This document shows positions 25,101 to 32,007 of a stretch of 49,921 nucleotides of DNA, one piece after another. How positions within the stretch are numbered: position 1 is the first letter of the stretch; each line of letters begins with the position of its first letter. The notes below the pieces were generated by a model that saw only the letters and a program-made list of their open reading frames with translations, was not told the origin of the DNA and did no database searches. This DNA is from DAIUCA01 sp964613675 (GTDB lineage: Bacteria; Pseudomonadota; Gammaproteobacteria; Competibacterales; Competibacteraceae), in the NCBI GenBank assembly GCA_964613675.1, contig CAZTIH010000004.1, forward strand, positions 1 to 49,921, in the 5' to 3' direction. Position numbers and translations under genes: made by a program.

Positions 25101-26432
25101 TTATTCGACGCGCATCGTGCCTTTGAGGCCGATGGGGAACTGTTCTAAGTAGGCATTGGGTTGACGACCATCGAAGCGAATGCCGTCGATGAAGGCATCG
25201 GTGGGATCGCGATAACCGTCGGAGTTGAAAGGCACGTCGGCAGCGTCAATCGTGCCCCGTTGCACCAACACACGCGCAGCTTCGACATAGAGATCAGGGC
25301 GATACACCTGTTGGGCGACCGTGTGATACCACTCGTCGGGTTGGGCGTCGGCAATTTGGCCCCAACGGCGCATCTGCGTGAGGTACCAGACGGCATCCGA
25401 GTAAAACGGATAGGTGGCGTAGTGTTTGAAGAAGATATTGAACTCAGGGGCAGGGCGCACATCGCCTCTTTCAAACTCAAATGTGCCGGTCATGCTATTG
25501 GCGATGACGGCTTCGTCCGCACCGACATACTGGGGTTGACTTAATAAACGCACGGCTTCAGGACGGTTTTGCGGATCATCCAACCACTGTCCCGCCCGAA
25601 TTAAGGCGCGAATCACGGCCAAATGGGTTTGCGGATGGCGTTCGGCCCATTCGCGGGACACCCCAAAGACTTTTTCGGGGTTGTAGGCCCAAATCTGATG
25701 ATCGGTCACAACGGGTACGCCAATGCCTTTGAACACGGCCTGTTGGTTCCACGGTTCCCCGACGGCATACCCAAAAATTGTACCGGCCTCCAGGGTCGCG
25801 GGCATTTGTGGGGGGGGGGTAACGGAGAGCAGGACTTCGGCATGGATTTGGCCTCCGACCGGATCGTTGGGGGTGTAAAACCCGGGATGTAACCCCCCGG
25901 CCGCGAGCCAGTAACGCAATTCGTAGTTGTGGGTCGAGAACGGAAACACCATGCCCATGTTGAAAGCACGGCCCTGGTTGCGAAAATCGGTGACGACGGG
26001 TTGAAGCGCTGCCGCACTGATGGGATGTTGTGGGCGTCCTGTTTCGTCGCTGGGAATATGAGGGCGCATCGCTTCCCACACGGCATTAGAAACCGTGATG
26101 GCGTTGCCGTTGAGATCCATGCTAAAGGCCGTGATGATGTCGGCTTGGGTACCGAGACCGAGGGTGGCTGCGAGGGGTTGGCCCGCCAGCATGTGGGCAC
26201 CATCGAGTTCGCCGCCAATAACGCGATCCAGTAACACTTTCCAATTCGATTGCGCTTCGAGGGTGACAAATAAATCTTCATCCTCGAAAAACCGTTTTTC
26301 GTAGGCCACCATGAGCGGGGCCATGTCGGTGAGTTTGATGAAACCGAGTTTTAGGTCTTCTTTTTCAAGGGCAAGGGCGGTCAAGACGGGGGCGGTGAGC
26401 AAACACATGAGGGGTATCGTTAGCGTGCGCAT
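25101..26432 (-). CDS. nrtA: Nitrate/nitrite-binding periplasmic protein NrtA
   Basis: The product has 443 residues with a Sec signal peptide (about 1-21), followed by the NrtA/CmpA binding fold: LKLGFIKLTDMAPLMVAYEKRFF, LDGAHMLAGQPLAA, AFSMDLNGNAITVSN and GYAVGEPWNQQAV. It would capture nitrate or nitrite for NrtB-NrtCD; bicarbonate (CmpA) is less likely given NasST beside it. The gene contains a run of ten C residues on its coding strand (25810-25819) within Pro codons. Expression appears to be controlled by a sigma-54 promoter and a NasT-type antitermination leader. Confidence 0.92.
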   Translation of the reverse strand: MRTLTIPLMCLLTAPVLTALALEKEDLKLGFIKLTDMAPLMVAYEKRFFEDEDLFVTLEAQSNWKVLLDRVIGGELDGAHMLAGQPLAATLGLGTQADIITAFSMDLNGNAITVSNAVWEAMRPHIPSDETGRPQHPISAAALQPVVTDFRNQGRAFNMGMVFPFSTHNYELRYWLAAGGLHPGFYTPNDPVGGQIHAEVLLSVTPPPQMPATLEAGTIFGYAVGEPWNQQAVFKGIGVPVVTDHQIWAYNPEKVFGVSREWAERHPQTHLAVIRALIRAGQWLDDPQNRPEAVRLLSQPQYVGADEAVIANSMTGTFEFERGDVRPAPEFNIFFKHYATYPFYSDAVWYLTQMRRWGQIADAQPDEWYHTVAQQVYRPDLYVEAARVLVQRGTIDAADVPFNSDGYRDPTDAFIDGIRFDGRQPNAYLEQFPIGLKGTMRVE

Positions 26433-26600
26433 GAAAGAACTCCAAAATCGCGAGGCAAAAAAAAGCGTCCAGTGAGGGAATCACTGGACGCCGATGTCCG
26501 GGGGGCAACTCGTCACCGAATTGCGAGTTGTACGCCTTCGTTGGCCTACACGGGAAAGCATCGCAAACCGTCGATGGTGTGCATGGAGCGCTTGCAGCAA
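26433..26600 (-). promoter_or_regulatory. NasT/ANTAR antitermination leader of the nrt operon
   Basis: Read on the minus strand, the leader holds two hairpins and a terminator. Hairpin P1 (26582-26563) is GCACACC, loop ATCGAC, GGTTTGC with one central mismatch. Hairpin P2 (26550-26529) is TGTAGGCC, loop AACGAA, GGCGTACA with one mismatch. Both are hexaloops with A at position 1 and G at position 4, the defining residues of ANTAR-protein targets. A further hairpin (26530-26506) and a strong terminator (26491-26457) follow. In known systems NasR/NasT binding to P1-P2 prevents termination when nitrate or nitrite is present. Confidence 0.85.
26457..26491 (-). terminator. Intrinsic terminator in the nrtA leader (attenuator)
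   Basis: A perfect 11-bp stem (GCGTCCAGTGA with its complement) around a five-base loop is followed by eight T residues on the minus strand, 25 bases before the nrtA ATG. Unconditional termination here would silence nrtA-nrtB-nrtCD, so it must be bypassed, consistent with NasT control. Confidence 0.95.
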
Positions 26601-26612
26601 ATTTGTGGCCAA
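26596..26612 (-). promoter_or_regulatory. Sigma-54 promoter of the nrt operon
   Basis: TTGGCCACAAATTTGCT fits the -24/-12 consensus with GG and GC exactly ten bases apart. The predicted start, near 26585, is three bases before hairpin P1 of the leader, an independent agreement between promoter and RNA element. Confidence 0.75.
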
Positions 26613-26660
26613 CCGAAGTGAAGGGGAAAATTCGTGACAAAATCCGAATGGATCGTCGGT

Positions 26661-26703
26661 TTAGGGGCGAAATTGCGCACTAAAAAAGGGCGTTACGCGC
26701 TAA
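26661..26703. promoter_or_regulatory. Candidate NtrC-like activator sites between nrtA and nasT
   Basis: GCACTAAAAAAGGGC at 26677-26691 resembles an NtrC site with one good half (GCACT) and one degenerate half. It is centred about 100 bases upstream of the predicted nrt start, a normal enhancer distance. Two related minus-strand words, TTAGTGCG..CGCCCC and TTAGCGCG..CGCCC, overlap it. The match is suggestive only. Confidence 0.35.
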
Positions 26704-26790
26704 AACAACGCGAACTTGCATCCTTTCTCCCAAGGCAGTAGGAATAGTTTTTTGGGTTACTCACTGTTTTTTGGTCCCTATAGGAGAGTC

Positions 26791-27378
26791 ATGAATCAAC
26801 CATTGCGCGTACTGGTGGTGGATAGCGATTGGGGGCGTTCGGTGATCCTCGAACAGGCCCTAACCGATGCGGGACATGTGGTGGTCGCTCGGGTGGAACG
26901 ATGTACCGAACTCCTCAACTGCGCCAAAACCGTGGAATCCGATGTCATTTTGGTGGATATGGAGTGTCCTGATCGGGATGCGTTGGACAGCCTAAGTCTA
27001 TTGCACCGCGATCAGCCGCAACCTGTGGTGTTATTTGCCCAACGTAGCGATCCCGAAACGACCACAAAGGCTATTCGGGCGGGGGTGAGCGCGTATGTGG
27101 TGGATGGCTTGAACCCCCATCGGCTCCAACCGATTTTGGAGGTGGCGATTGCACGCTTTCGGGAATTTCAGGCGTTACGCACCGAACTCGACGATGCGAA
27201 AACCAAGCTTGCTGAACGTAAAATTGTCGAAAAAGCCAAGGGATTGCTCATGGAACGTAAGGGGTTAACGGAAGATGCGGCCTATCAAAAGTTGCGAAAA
27301 TTGGCGATGGATCGCGGGCAAAAGTTGGTTGAAGTGGCCAAAAGTGTGATTGCGGTCTTAGCGTTACTGGAGGATTGA
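26791..27378 (+). CDS. nasT: NasT-type response regulator with ANTAR RNA-binding domain
   Basis: The 195-residue protein has a receiver-like domain (to about residue 125, with VLVVDSDW and D56 at the phospho-acceptor place) and a C-terminal ANTAR domain (AERKIVEKAKGLLMERKGL, then AYQKLRKLAMDRGQKLVEVA). The receiver lacks the usual Lys near its end (AYVVDG), typical of NasT, which is controlled by binding NasS and not by a kinase. Freed by nitrate or nitrite, NasT binds two-hairpin leaders and lets transcription pass a terminator; such a leader sits upstream of nrtA. AGGAG before the ATG at 26791 fixes the start. It is divergent from nrtA and is followed by nasS. Confidence 0.93.
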   Translation: MNQPLRVLVVDSDWGRSVILEQALTDAGHVVVARVERCTELLNCAKTVESDVILVDMECPDRDALDSLSLLHRDQPQPVVLFAQRSDPETTTKAIRAGVSAYVVDGLNPHRLQPILEVAIARFREFQALRTELDDAKTKLAERKIVEKAKGLLMERKGLTEDAAYQKLRKLAMDRGQKLVEVAKSVIAVLALLED

Positions 27379-27412
27379 GTGGGAATGTGCTTGCCCTCAG
27401 ACCCCCGTTTGC

Positions 27413-27428
27413 TGGCATCAAAGCTGCT
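27413..27428 (+). promoter_or_regulatory. Sigma-54 promoter candidate upstream of nasS
   Basis: TGGCATCAAAGCTGCT has a perfect -24 TGGCA and a near -12 (CTGCT), with GG and GC ten bases apart. The predicted start is near 27439, upstream of a hairpin (GCGCC/GGCGC, about 27446-27474) and an intrinsic terminator. This would let nasS be transcribed independently of nasT. Confidence 0.5.
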
Positions 27429-27511
27429 CGACAAACAATGAATTAGCGCCCCGAACCAACGGCGGTAAGGCGCGTTAACCCTTAAATTGTCTAAAAATAA
27501 ATCTGGCAAAG

Positions 27512-27541
27512 GCGTCAGCGAGTTTTCGTTGATGCTTTTTT
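27512..27541 (+). terminator. Intrinsic terminator between nasT and nasS (possible attenuator)
   Basis: GCGTCAGCGA and TCGTTGATGC form a ten-pair stem (two G-T pairs) with a four-base loop, followed by six T residues. It ends five bases before the nasS ribosome site. It can end the nasT transcript, but its place directly before nasS implies read-through control. A nearby hairpin has loop AACCAA, lacking the G4 expected for ANTAR binding. Confidence 0.85.
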
Positions 27542-27555
27542 ATTTGGAGGAAGCT

Positions 27556-28608
27556 ATGACCATTCACTTAGGGTATTTACCCCTCACCGATTGTTTGCCC
27601 TTGTTAGTCGCGCAACAGCAAGGTTTTTTTGCGGCACAGGGCCTAGAGGTATCGTTATGTCAGGAGCTTTCGTGGGCCAATTTGCGAGATAAGATCGGCG
27701 TGGGGATTTTGCAAGGGGGTCACTGTCTTGCCCCGCTTCCTTTGGCGGCACAGCTCGCGATTGGGACCCCTAAAATGCCTTTGGTGACCGCGTTGGGACT
27801 GTCGTTAAATGGCAATGGCATTACGGTGAGTCAACGCCTTTTTGAGGCAATGTGCGAAATTAACCCACATAGTGAAACGCAACCGCAAGTGGCTTCAGAT
27901 GCACTTTTCAATTTGATACAAAAAGAGCGTGCGAAGGGCGCTCCCCCGCGACGCTTTGCGGCGGTATTACCCATTTCCTCCCACTTTTATTTGTTAAATC
28001 GGTGGTTGGGACCAAGCGTGCATCATGTGGAACGGGTGATTGTGACACCCCCGTTGATGGTTTCGCAGCTTAGAGCGGGACTGATTGATGGTTATTGTGT
28101 GGGTGAACCGTGGAATAGTCTTGCGGTGGCGGAGGGGATTGGGGCGGTCGTTGCAACGAGTGAGCAGCTGTGGCCCGATCATTGGGAAAAAGTGTTTGCG
28201 GTGAATGCGTTGTGGCTAGAAAACCATCTGGGTGACCATCAAAAATTGCTCGTGGCGTTGCTACAGGCGGCGAGCTGGTTGGCCACCCCAGACCACCGCG
28301 CTTTGGGCGCCGATTATTTAGCGACGGTGATGCCGGAGGTCCCGTTAGCGGTGATTCAAGCCAGTTTAGTGGGGCCGTGGCGTGCGCATCGTGCGGATCC
28401 TGGCAAGGTACGCCCCCGATTTCATGTTTTCAGCGAGTTAGCGGCGACCGATCCGCACCCGCAACAGGCCGCAGTGTGGTTACAGGAGATGCGGGCGTTA
28501 GGCCAATTTGATGAACAGGTTCCCTTGGTGACGGGGATTTATCGCCAAGATTTGTACGCACAGGCGGTGGCGGCATGGCAACAGTGGACCTCAATTCACG
28601 GAACTTAA
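27556..28608 (+). CDS. nasS: NasS, nitrate-sensing NrtA-like partner of NasT
   Basis: This NrtA-like protein of 350 residues has no signal peptide, the hallmark of NasS, the cytoplasmic nitrate/nitrite sensor that sequesters NasT. Conserved binding-fold words parallel nrtA: IHLGYLPLTDCLPLLVA, LGLSLNGNGITVS, LIDGYCVGEPWNS. GGAGG six bases before the ATG at 27556 fixes the start; a longer upstream frame adds only unrelated residues. The usual order is nasS then nasT in one transcript; here nasT comes first and a 177-base gap with a promoter candidate and a terminator separates them. Its last codons overlap the convergent lipoprotein gene by 18 bases. Confidence 0.9.
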   Translation: MTIHLGYLPLTDCLPLLVAQQQGFFAAQGLEVSLCQELSWANLRDKIGVGILQGGHCLAPLPLAAQLAIGTPKMPLVTALGLSLNGNGITVSQRLFEAMCEINPHSETQPQVASDALFNLIQKERAKGAPPRRFAAVLPISSHFYLLNRWLGPSVHHVERVIVTPPLMVSQLRAGLIDGYCVGEPWNSLAVAEGIGAVVATSEQLWPDHWEKVFAVNALWLENHLGDHQKLLVALLQAASWLATPDHRALGADYLATVMPEVPLAVIQASLVGPWRAHRADPGKVRPRFHVFSELAATDPHPQQAAVWLQEMRALGQFDEQVPLVTGIYRQDLYAQAVAAWQQWTSIHGT

Positions 28609-29355
28609 CGAGAATGCTTCGGGGTTGACAGGCGACCATGGATTGCCGGGTTCACGCACAAAATCGTTAAAAATCATGATATTAGGCTGATTAAGTGGCG
28701 ATAAATCGGGCAAACACAGGCCTAGGCTATGAAGGGCGATGGGGGAGGTTTGGGCAATGTGTTGCAGCAAGCTTGTGGGGTCTTGCGCGGTGAAAAACTG
28801 ACCATCGCTTACAATGACGAGATGATATTCTCCAAATCCCCCTTGAGATTCAGCCTGTTGAGTCAATCGACGGTAGGCCAATTCGATGCCATCCTTGAGG
28901 GGAAGCGCCGCTTGTGAGACGGAAAAATCATCGAGCAACGCCAACAACTCTGCATCGTCATAGCGCCCCAGAGGCCGTATTTCCCGCAGACCCTGTCGAT
29001 CAAACTGCACCATGCCCACCTGACTTTCGGGGGGACGATGGCGTAACCACGCACCCAAGTGTTGCTGAGCGCGTTTTAGCCCAGAGATCTGCCCTAAACA
29101 GTTACCGTGTTCCATCAGAGTTGAGGGCAAAAATGCAATCATGATATTGATTTGCAATGCTTTTTCGTCGAGGGCCACGATGCCTTCGCGATGCGGCCAA
29201 TTCGGGGTCGTTGGCGTTGCCCACGGTTCGAGGGAGGTCGTCAGCGGAAGCGGGGGTTGATACGACTGAGGCGACGACGGCGGATTCGGTTCACAAGCGG
29301 TTAGCCCACCCAACATCACGCCTGTCTTGAGAAGGAAAGAAAAATTGCGCTTCAT
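28591..29355 (-). CDS. Lipoprotein with degenerate von Willebrand factor A-like domain
   Basis: The product has 254 residues: a lipoprotein signal with lipobox LTAC, a proline-rich linker, and a vWA-like Rossmann fold (INIMIAFLPSTLM, then RAQQHLGAWLRHR, VGMVQFD, HLVIVSDGQF). The DxSxS metal site of true vWA domains reads AFLPST, so metal-dependent ligand binding is unlikely, unless another site is used. Its start overlaps the stop of the upstream gene as ATGA, so the pair is one operon with the binding-protein/OmpA fusion. Both products should be in the periplasm or its membranes. Function unknown; a joint envelope role is inferred from the coupling only. Confidence 0.75.
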   Translation of the reverse strand: MKRNFSFLLKTGVMLGGLTACEPNPPSSPQSYQPPLPLTTSLEPWATPTTPNWPHREGIVALDEKALQINIMIAFLPSTLMEHGNCLGQISGLKRAQQHLGAWLRHRPPESQVGMVQFDRQGLREIRPLGRYDDAELLALLDDFSVSQAALPLKDGIELAYRRLTQQAESQGGFGEYHLVIVSDGQFFTAQDPTSLLQHIAQTSPIALHSLGLCLPDLSPLNQPNIMIFNDFVREPGNPWSPVNPEAFSLSSVN

Positions 29356-30995
29356 GGGGTGATCTGCGGTATGCGGATTGAGAGATGATCTGCGCTGATG
29401 AGCTGAAACTCACCGCGTAGATTGCTTAGCCAAGCAGCTTCATCGGCAATTCGACAGGGCCAATCGTGGCACAACCCCGTTTTCGGATCACTTATCCCTT
29501 GACCCCACACCTGTAATCGAGTGCTCACCAAGGGTAAATGATGGCGGTTCGCCAGGTGAGTGAGTTGATTTTGCAGAGAAAAAGCGCGTTGCAGACTGAG
29601 ATTACGGGCTTGTTGACGTAACCGGTTGAGTTGCCAGGCAGGAGAACCGTCATTTTTCATTTCCAGCAACGGCGAAGGATCGCTATGGCCCTCAATTCTC
29701 AGCAAAGTCCCCTCGTAAGCGGCCATGAGGTCGAGAATTCTTAACAGCTCATTTTGATAATGTTCGGCGTCAAAAGTCGTTTCATTTGCATTAAAGGGGA
29801 TTTCTAACCGAAATAGCATATCGCCCTCCCCGCGTTGAGTACTCCAAGTAACTTCGCTTTGCTGAACCGGTCGTTCGTCGGGCAGTTGTTGTTGTAAGGC
29901 ATTGAAATCTAGGTCCGCGACAACAATTGAGGCGAGTTCCCCAATCATGCCCAATTGCTGCAATCCCTCCGCGATGCGAGGCCATAAGCGTTCGAGACGG
30001 CGCGGGAAATTATTGGTCGTTAAGAATTTGCGATTGCCTTCTAATAGAACGATGTCTGCATCGTGATAGAGAGCCAGTAAATCTTCATAGAGCGCAGCAT
30101 CGTCCAAAAATACGGTGGCGGCTTGTGGCCAGAAGTGGGAATCGGGCTGATGTGCGAGTTGAGCGACGGCGTGTTGCCCCTGTAATAAACCCACAATAAG
30201 TTTCTGAATCGCTTCGTGATTGCGTTCGTAGAAGTCCCGCCGAACGACATAGACATCGGCAATCAGACGGTTAGCGACCTGTGTAGAAAGCAACACCCGT
30301 GGCGGCGTGGGTAGATCGGCGTTAGCGATGAGGGACGGCGCGTCCGATGAAATGATGAACGCCGCATTCAGCTCTTGATCGCGGAAGGCAGCGGCGGGAC
30401 TGTTTTCCGTGCCCGTTAAATCGGGAAGCCAACGCACCGTCACGCTGTCTAGAGGCAATAGCGCATCTTTCAGCAATTGGATGAAATAATCGCTATGGGG
30501 ACCATAGGCCTGTAAGCCAATTGTTTTGCCTTGAAGATCATCGAGTTGCCGAATTCCTCCCCCAACAATCAAGGCATCTCCGCCAGCCGACCAGCTCAGT
30601 TGGAGAAATACGAGCGGTTCTGTTCGGGGATCTTGCAGAAGTTTAGGCATCGCTTGCGCAATCATGCCGAGGGTACCGCGCAAAAAGGGCGTGTCCCCCC
30701 GTAGATAAGCCGCGACCTGTTCTCGAAAATCGTCTTGTCGCACCAAGGTAAGATTCAACCCTAAATTATTGAATAAGCTATCTTTTTGCGTGCTTAGGGC
30801 TTGGCCATTGGCGTAAAAGGCGGCCAAATCGCCTCCCCAAGTGATCATCGGCAGTTGAAGCGAATTTGCGTCGGAAACCTCCCCGACGCTTGGCCAATCT
30901 TGGGCAATGAACGGGAGTGGCGTGAGGTAGCGTTCCATCCCGTGAAGGGAGAAACTCCCCATAAAAACCAATAAAAACAAAATCTTATGCTTCAT
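29352..30995 (-). CDS. Periplasmic binding protein fused to an OmpA-like domain
   Basis: A protein of 547 residues with a signal peptide (MKHKILFLLVFMGSFSLHG). Residues about 45-350 form an NrtA/SsuA-like or phosphate-type binding fold (MITWGGDLAAFYANGQAL, LDDLQGKTIGLQAYGPHSDYF). Residues about 390-540 resemble an OmpA-type peptidoglycan-associated domain (LLRIEGHSDPSPLLEM, then NRLRQQARNLSLQRAFSLQ). Proteins with this layout are annotated in databases as phosphate ABC binding/OmpA family, often next to vWA proteins. Such a fusion would hold a ligand-binding module at the cell wall, more like a sensor or structural part than a transporter subunit. The ligand is unknown and no permease is adjacent. 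Confidence 0.75.
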   Translation of the reverse strand: MKHKILFLLVFMGSFSLHGMERYLTPLPFIAQDWPSVGEVSDANSLQLPMITWGGDLAAFYANGQALSTQKDSLFNNLGLNLTLVRQDDFREQVAAYLRGDTPFLRGTLGMIAQAMPKLLQDPRTEPLVFLQLSWSAGGDALIVGGGIRQLDDLQGKTIGLQAYGPHSDYFIQLLKDALLPLDSVTVRWLPDLTGTENSPAAAFRDQELNAAFIISSDAPSLIANADLPTPPRVLLSTQVANRLIADVYVVRRDFYERNHEAIQKLIVGLLQGQHAVAQLAHQPDSHFWPQAATVFLDDAALYEDLLALYHDADIVLLEGNRKFLTTNNFPRRLERLWPRIAEGLQQLGMIGELASIVVADLDFNALQQQLPDERPVQQSEVTWSTQRGEGDMLFRLEIPFNANETTFDAEHYQNELLRILDLMAAYEGTLLRIEGHSDPSPLLEMKNDGSPAWQLNRLRQQARNLSLQRAFSLQNQLTHLANRHHLPLVSTRLQVWGQGISDPKTGLCHDWPCRIADEAAWLSNLRGEFQLISADHLSIRIPQITP

Positions 30996-31162
30996 GTTAA
31001 TTACTCAAATACTCGAAGATTCCCTAGTTAGAGGCATCGCGGGTTTTTAGGTTGTACGCCAAAGGGGCGATCTAATGGCGTGGGTGATAGAGGGAACAGG
31101 AATAGGCGCACGCATTGTCTATGAAATCGCGATATTTCTATACCCAACCGAGGTCTGCTGTT

Positions 31163-31603
31163 ATGGAATATCTCCACACTATGGTGCGCGTTCGCGATTT
31201 AACGAAGTCACTCGAATTTTATTGCCAACATCTGGGGTTGGTCGAAACCCGTCGTTATGAAAACGAAACAGGGCGTTTTACCTTGGTTTTTTTGTGTGCC
31301 CCTGGAGATTTGGCCCTCGCCCAAGAACGCAAAGCGCCGCTAATCGAACTGACCTTCAATTGGGACGATGAGGAATATGTCGGTGGACGCAACTTCGGAC
31401 ATTTGGCCTATCGGGTCGATCATATTTATGAGACTTGTCAACGGCTTATGAATGCTGGGGTGACGATCAATCGCCCCCCGCGAGATGGCTACATGGCCTT
31501 TATTCGTTCACCCGATGGGATTTCGATTGAGTTGTTACAGCGCGGCGAAGCCCTAAAACCCGCCGAACCGTGGACATCAATGCCCAATATCGGGACTTGG
31601 TAA
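31163..31603 (+). CDS. Glyoxalase I family protein (lactoylglutathione lyase-like)
   Basis: This vicinal-oxygen-chelate protein of 146 residues carries two beta-alpha-beta-beta-beta units. The four metal ligands of glyoxalase I appear in place: His in EYLHTMVRV, Glu in PLIELTF, His in FGHLAYRV and Glu in ISIELL, which supports isomerisation of the methylglyoxal-glutathione adduct. ATG at 31163 is preferred over one at 31115 because GAGG precedes it at a normal distance and the domain begins at once. The C-terminal tail of about 20 residues after ELL is a little longer than minimal enzymes. It converges on the small unknown gene. Confidence 0.85.
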   Translation: MEYLHTMVRVRDLTKSLEFYCQHLGLVETRRYENETGRFTLVFLCAPGDLALAQERKAPLIELTFNWDDEEYVGGRNFGHLAYRVDHIYETCQRLMNAGVTINRPPRDGYMAFIRSPDGISIELLQRGEALKPAEPWTSMPNIGTW

Positions 31604-31609
31604 TCGACA

Positions 31610-31897
31610 TTAGCCCCCACACCGCATGATGTGATGGTCAAACTCGTCGAGTAGCACTTTGGCTTCTTCTTCGGTGTAGTCGATGAATTTGAAGGTGATT
31701 TCTTCCATCGGCAGATTCAATGAGCCTAAATGTTTGATTGGTTCGTCGCGAATGAGGATGTGAATTTCGCGCTTCTGATCGTGAACAATCACCTTGTCTC
31801 CGATAATTTCAAAGGGACGATGTCCCACCGCCAACGGTAGCTCCCGCAAAAATTCGGCATGGGTGCATTGCATTTCGCGCACAATCGTTGGATTCAT
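31610..31897 (-). CDS. Small conserved-looking protein of unknown function
   Basis: This 95-residue soluble protein has no signal peptide or membrane helix. It starts MNPTIVREMQCTHAEFLRELP and ends EFDHHIMRCGG; the rest is mixed alpha/beta in composition (alternating IIGDKVIVHD, REIHILIRDEP). A strong GAGGAG lies before the ATG, and codon use matches the neighbours, so it is very likely a real gene. I do not recognise the family with confidence. It stands between the glyoxalase gene (six-base gap, convergent) and the terminator of the formate dehydrogenase operon. Confidence 0.7.
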   Translation of the reverse strand: MNPTIVREMQCTHAEFLRELPLAVGHRPFEIIGDKVIVHDQKREIHILIRDEPIKHLGSLNLPMEEITFKFIDYTEEEAKVLLDEFDHHIMRCGG

Positions 31898-31933
31898 GGG
31901 TGAACTCCTCGTGTTTTAGTGGTGGAAACAGCC

Positions 31934-31959
31934 AAAAAGGGCCTCGCGGATGAGGCCCT
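31934..31959 (-). terminator. Intrinsic terminator of the formate dehydrogenase operon
   Basis: AGGGCCTC and GAGGCCCT pair over eight bases around a six-base loop. On the minus strand five T residues follow, so it ends transcription coming from fdhC about 50 bases after its stop. It lies upstream of the small unknown gene, which must have its own promoter or depend on read-through. Confidence 0.9.
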
Positions 31960-32007
31960 AAATTATTGAATTAAATGCGGTTGGTATGGCAAGCCACCTC
32001 CATCCGC

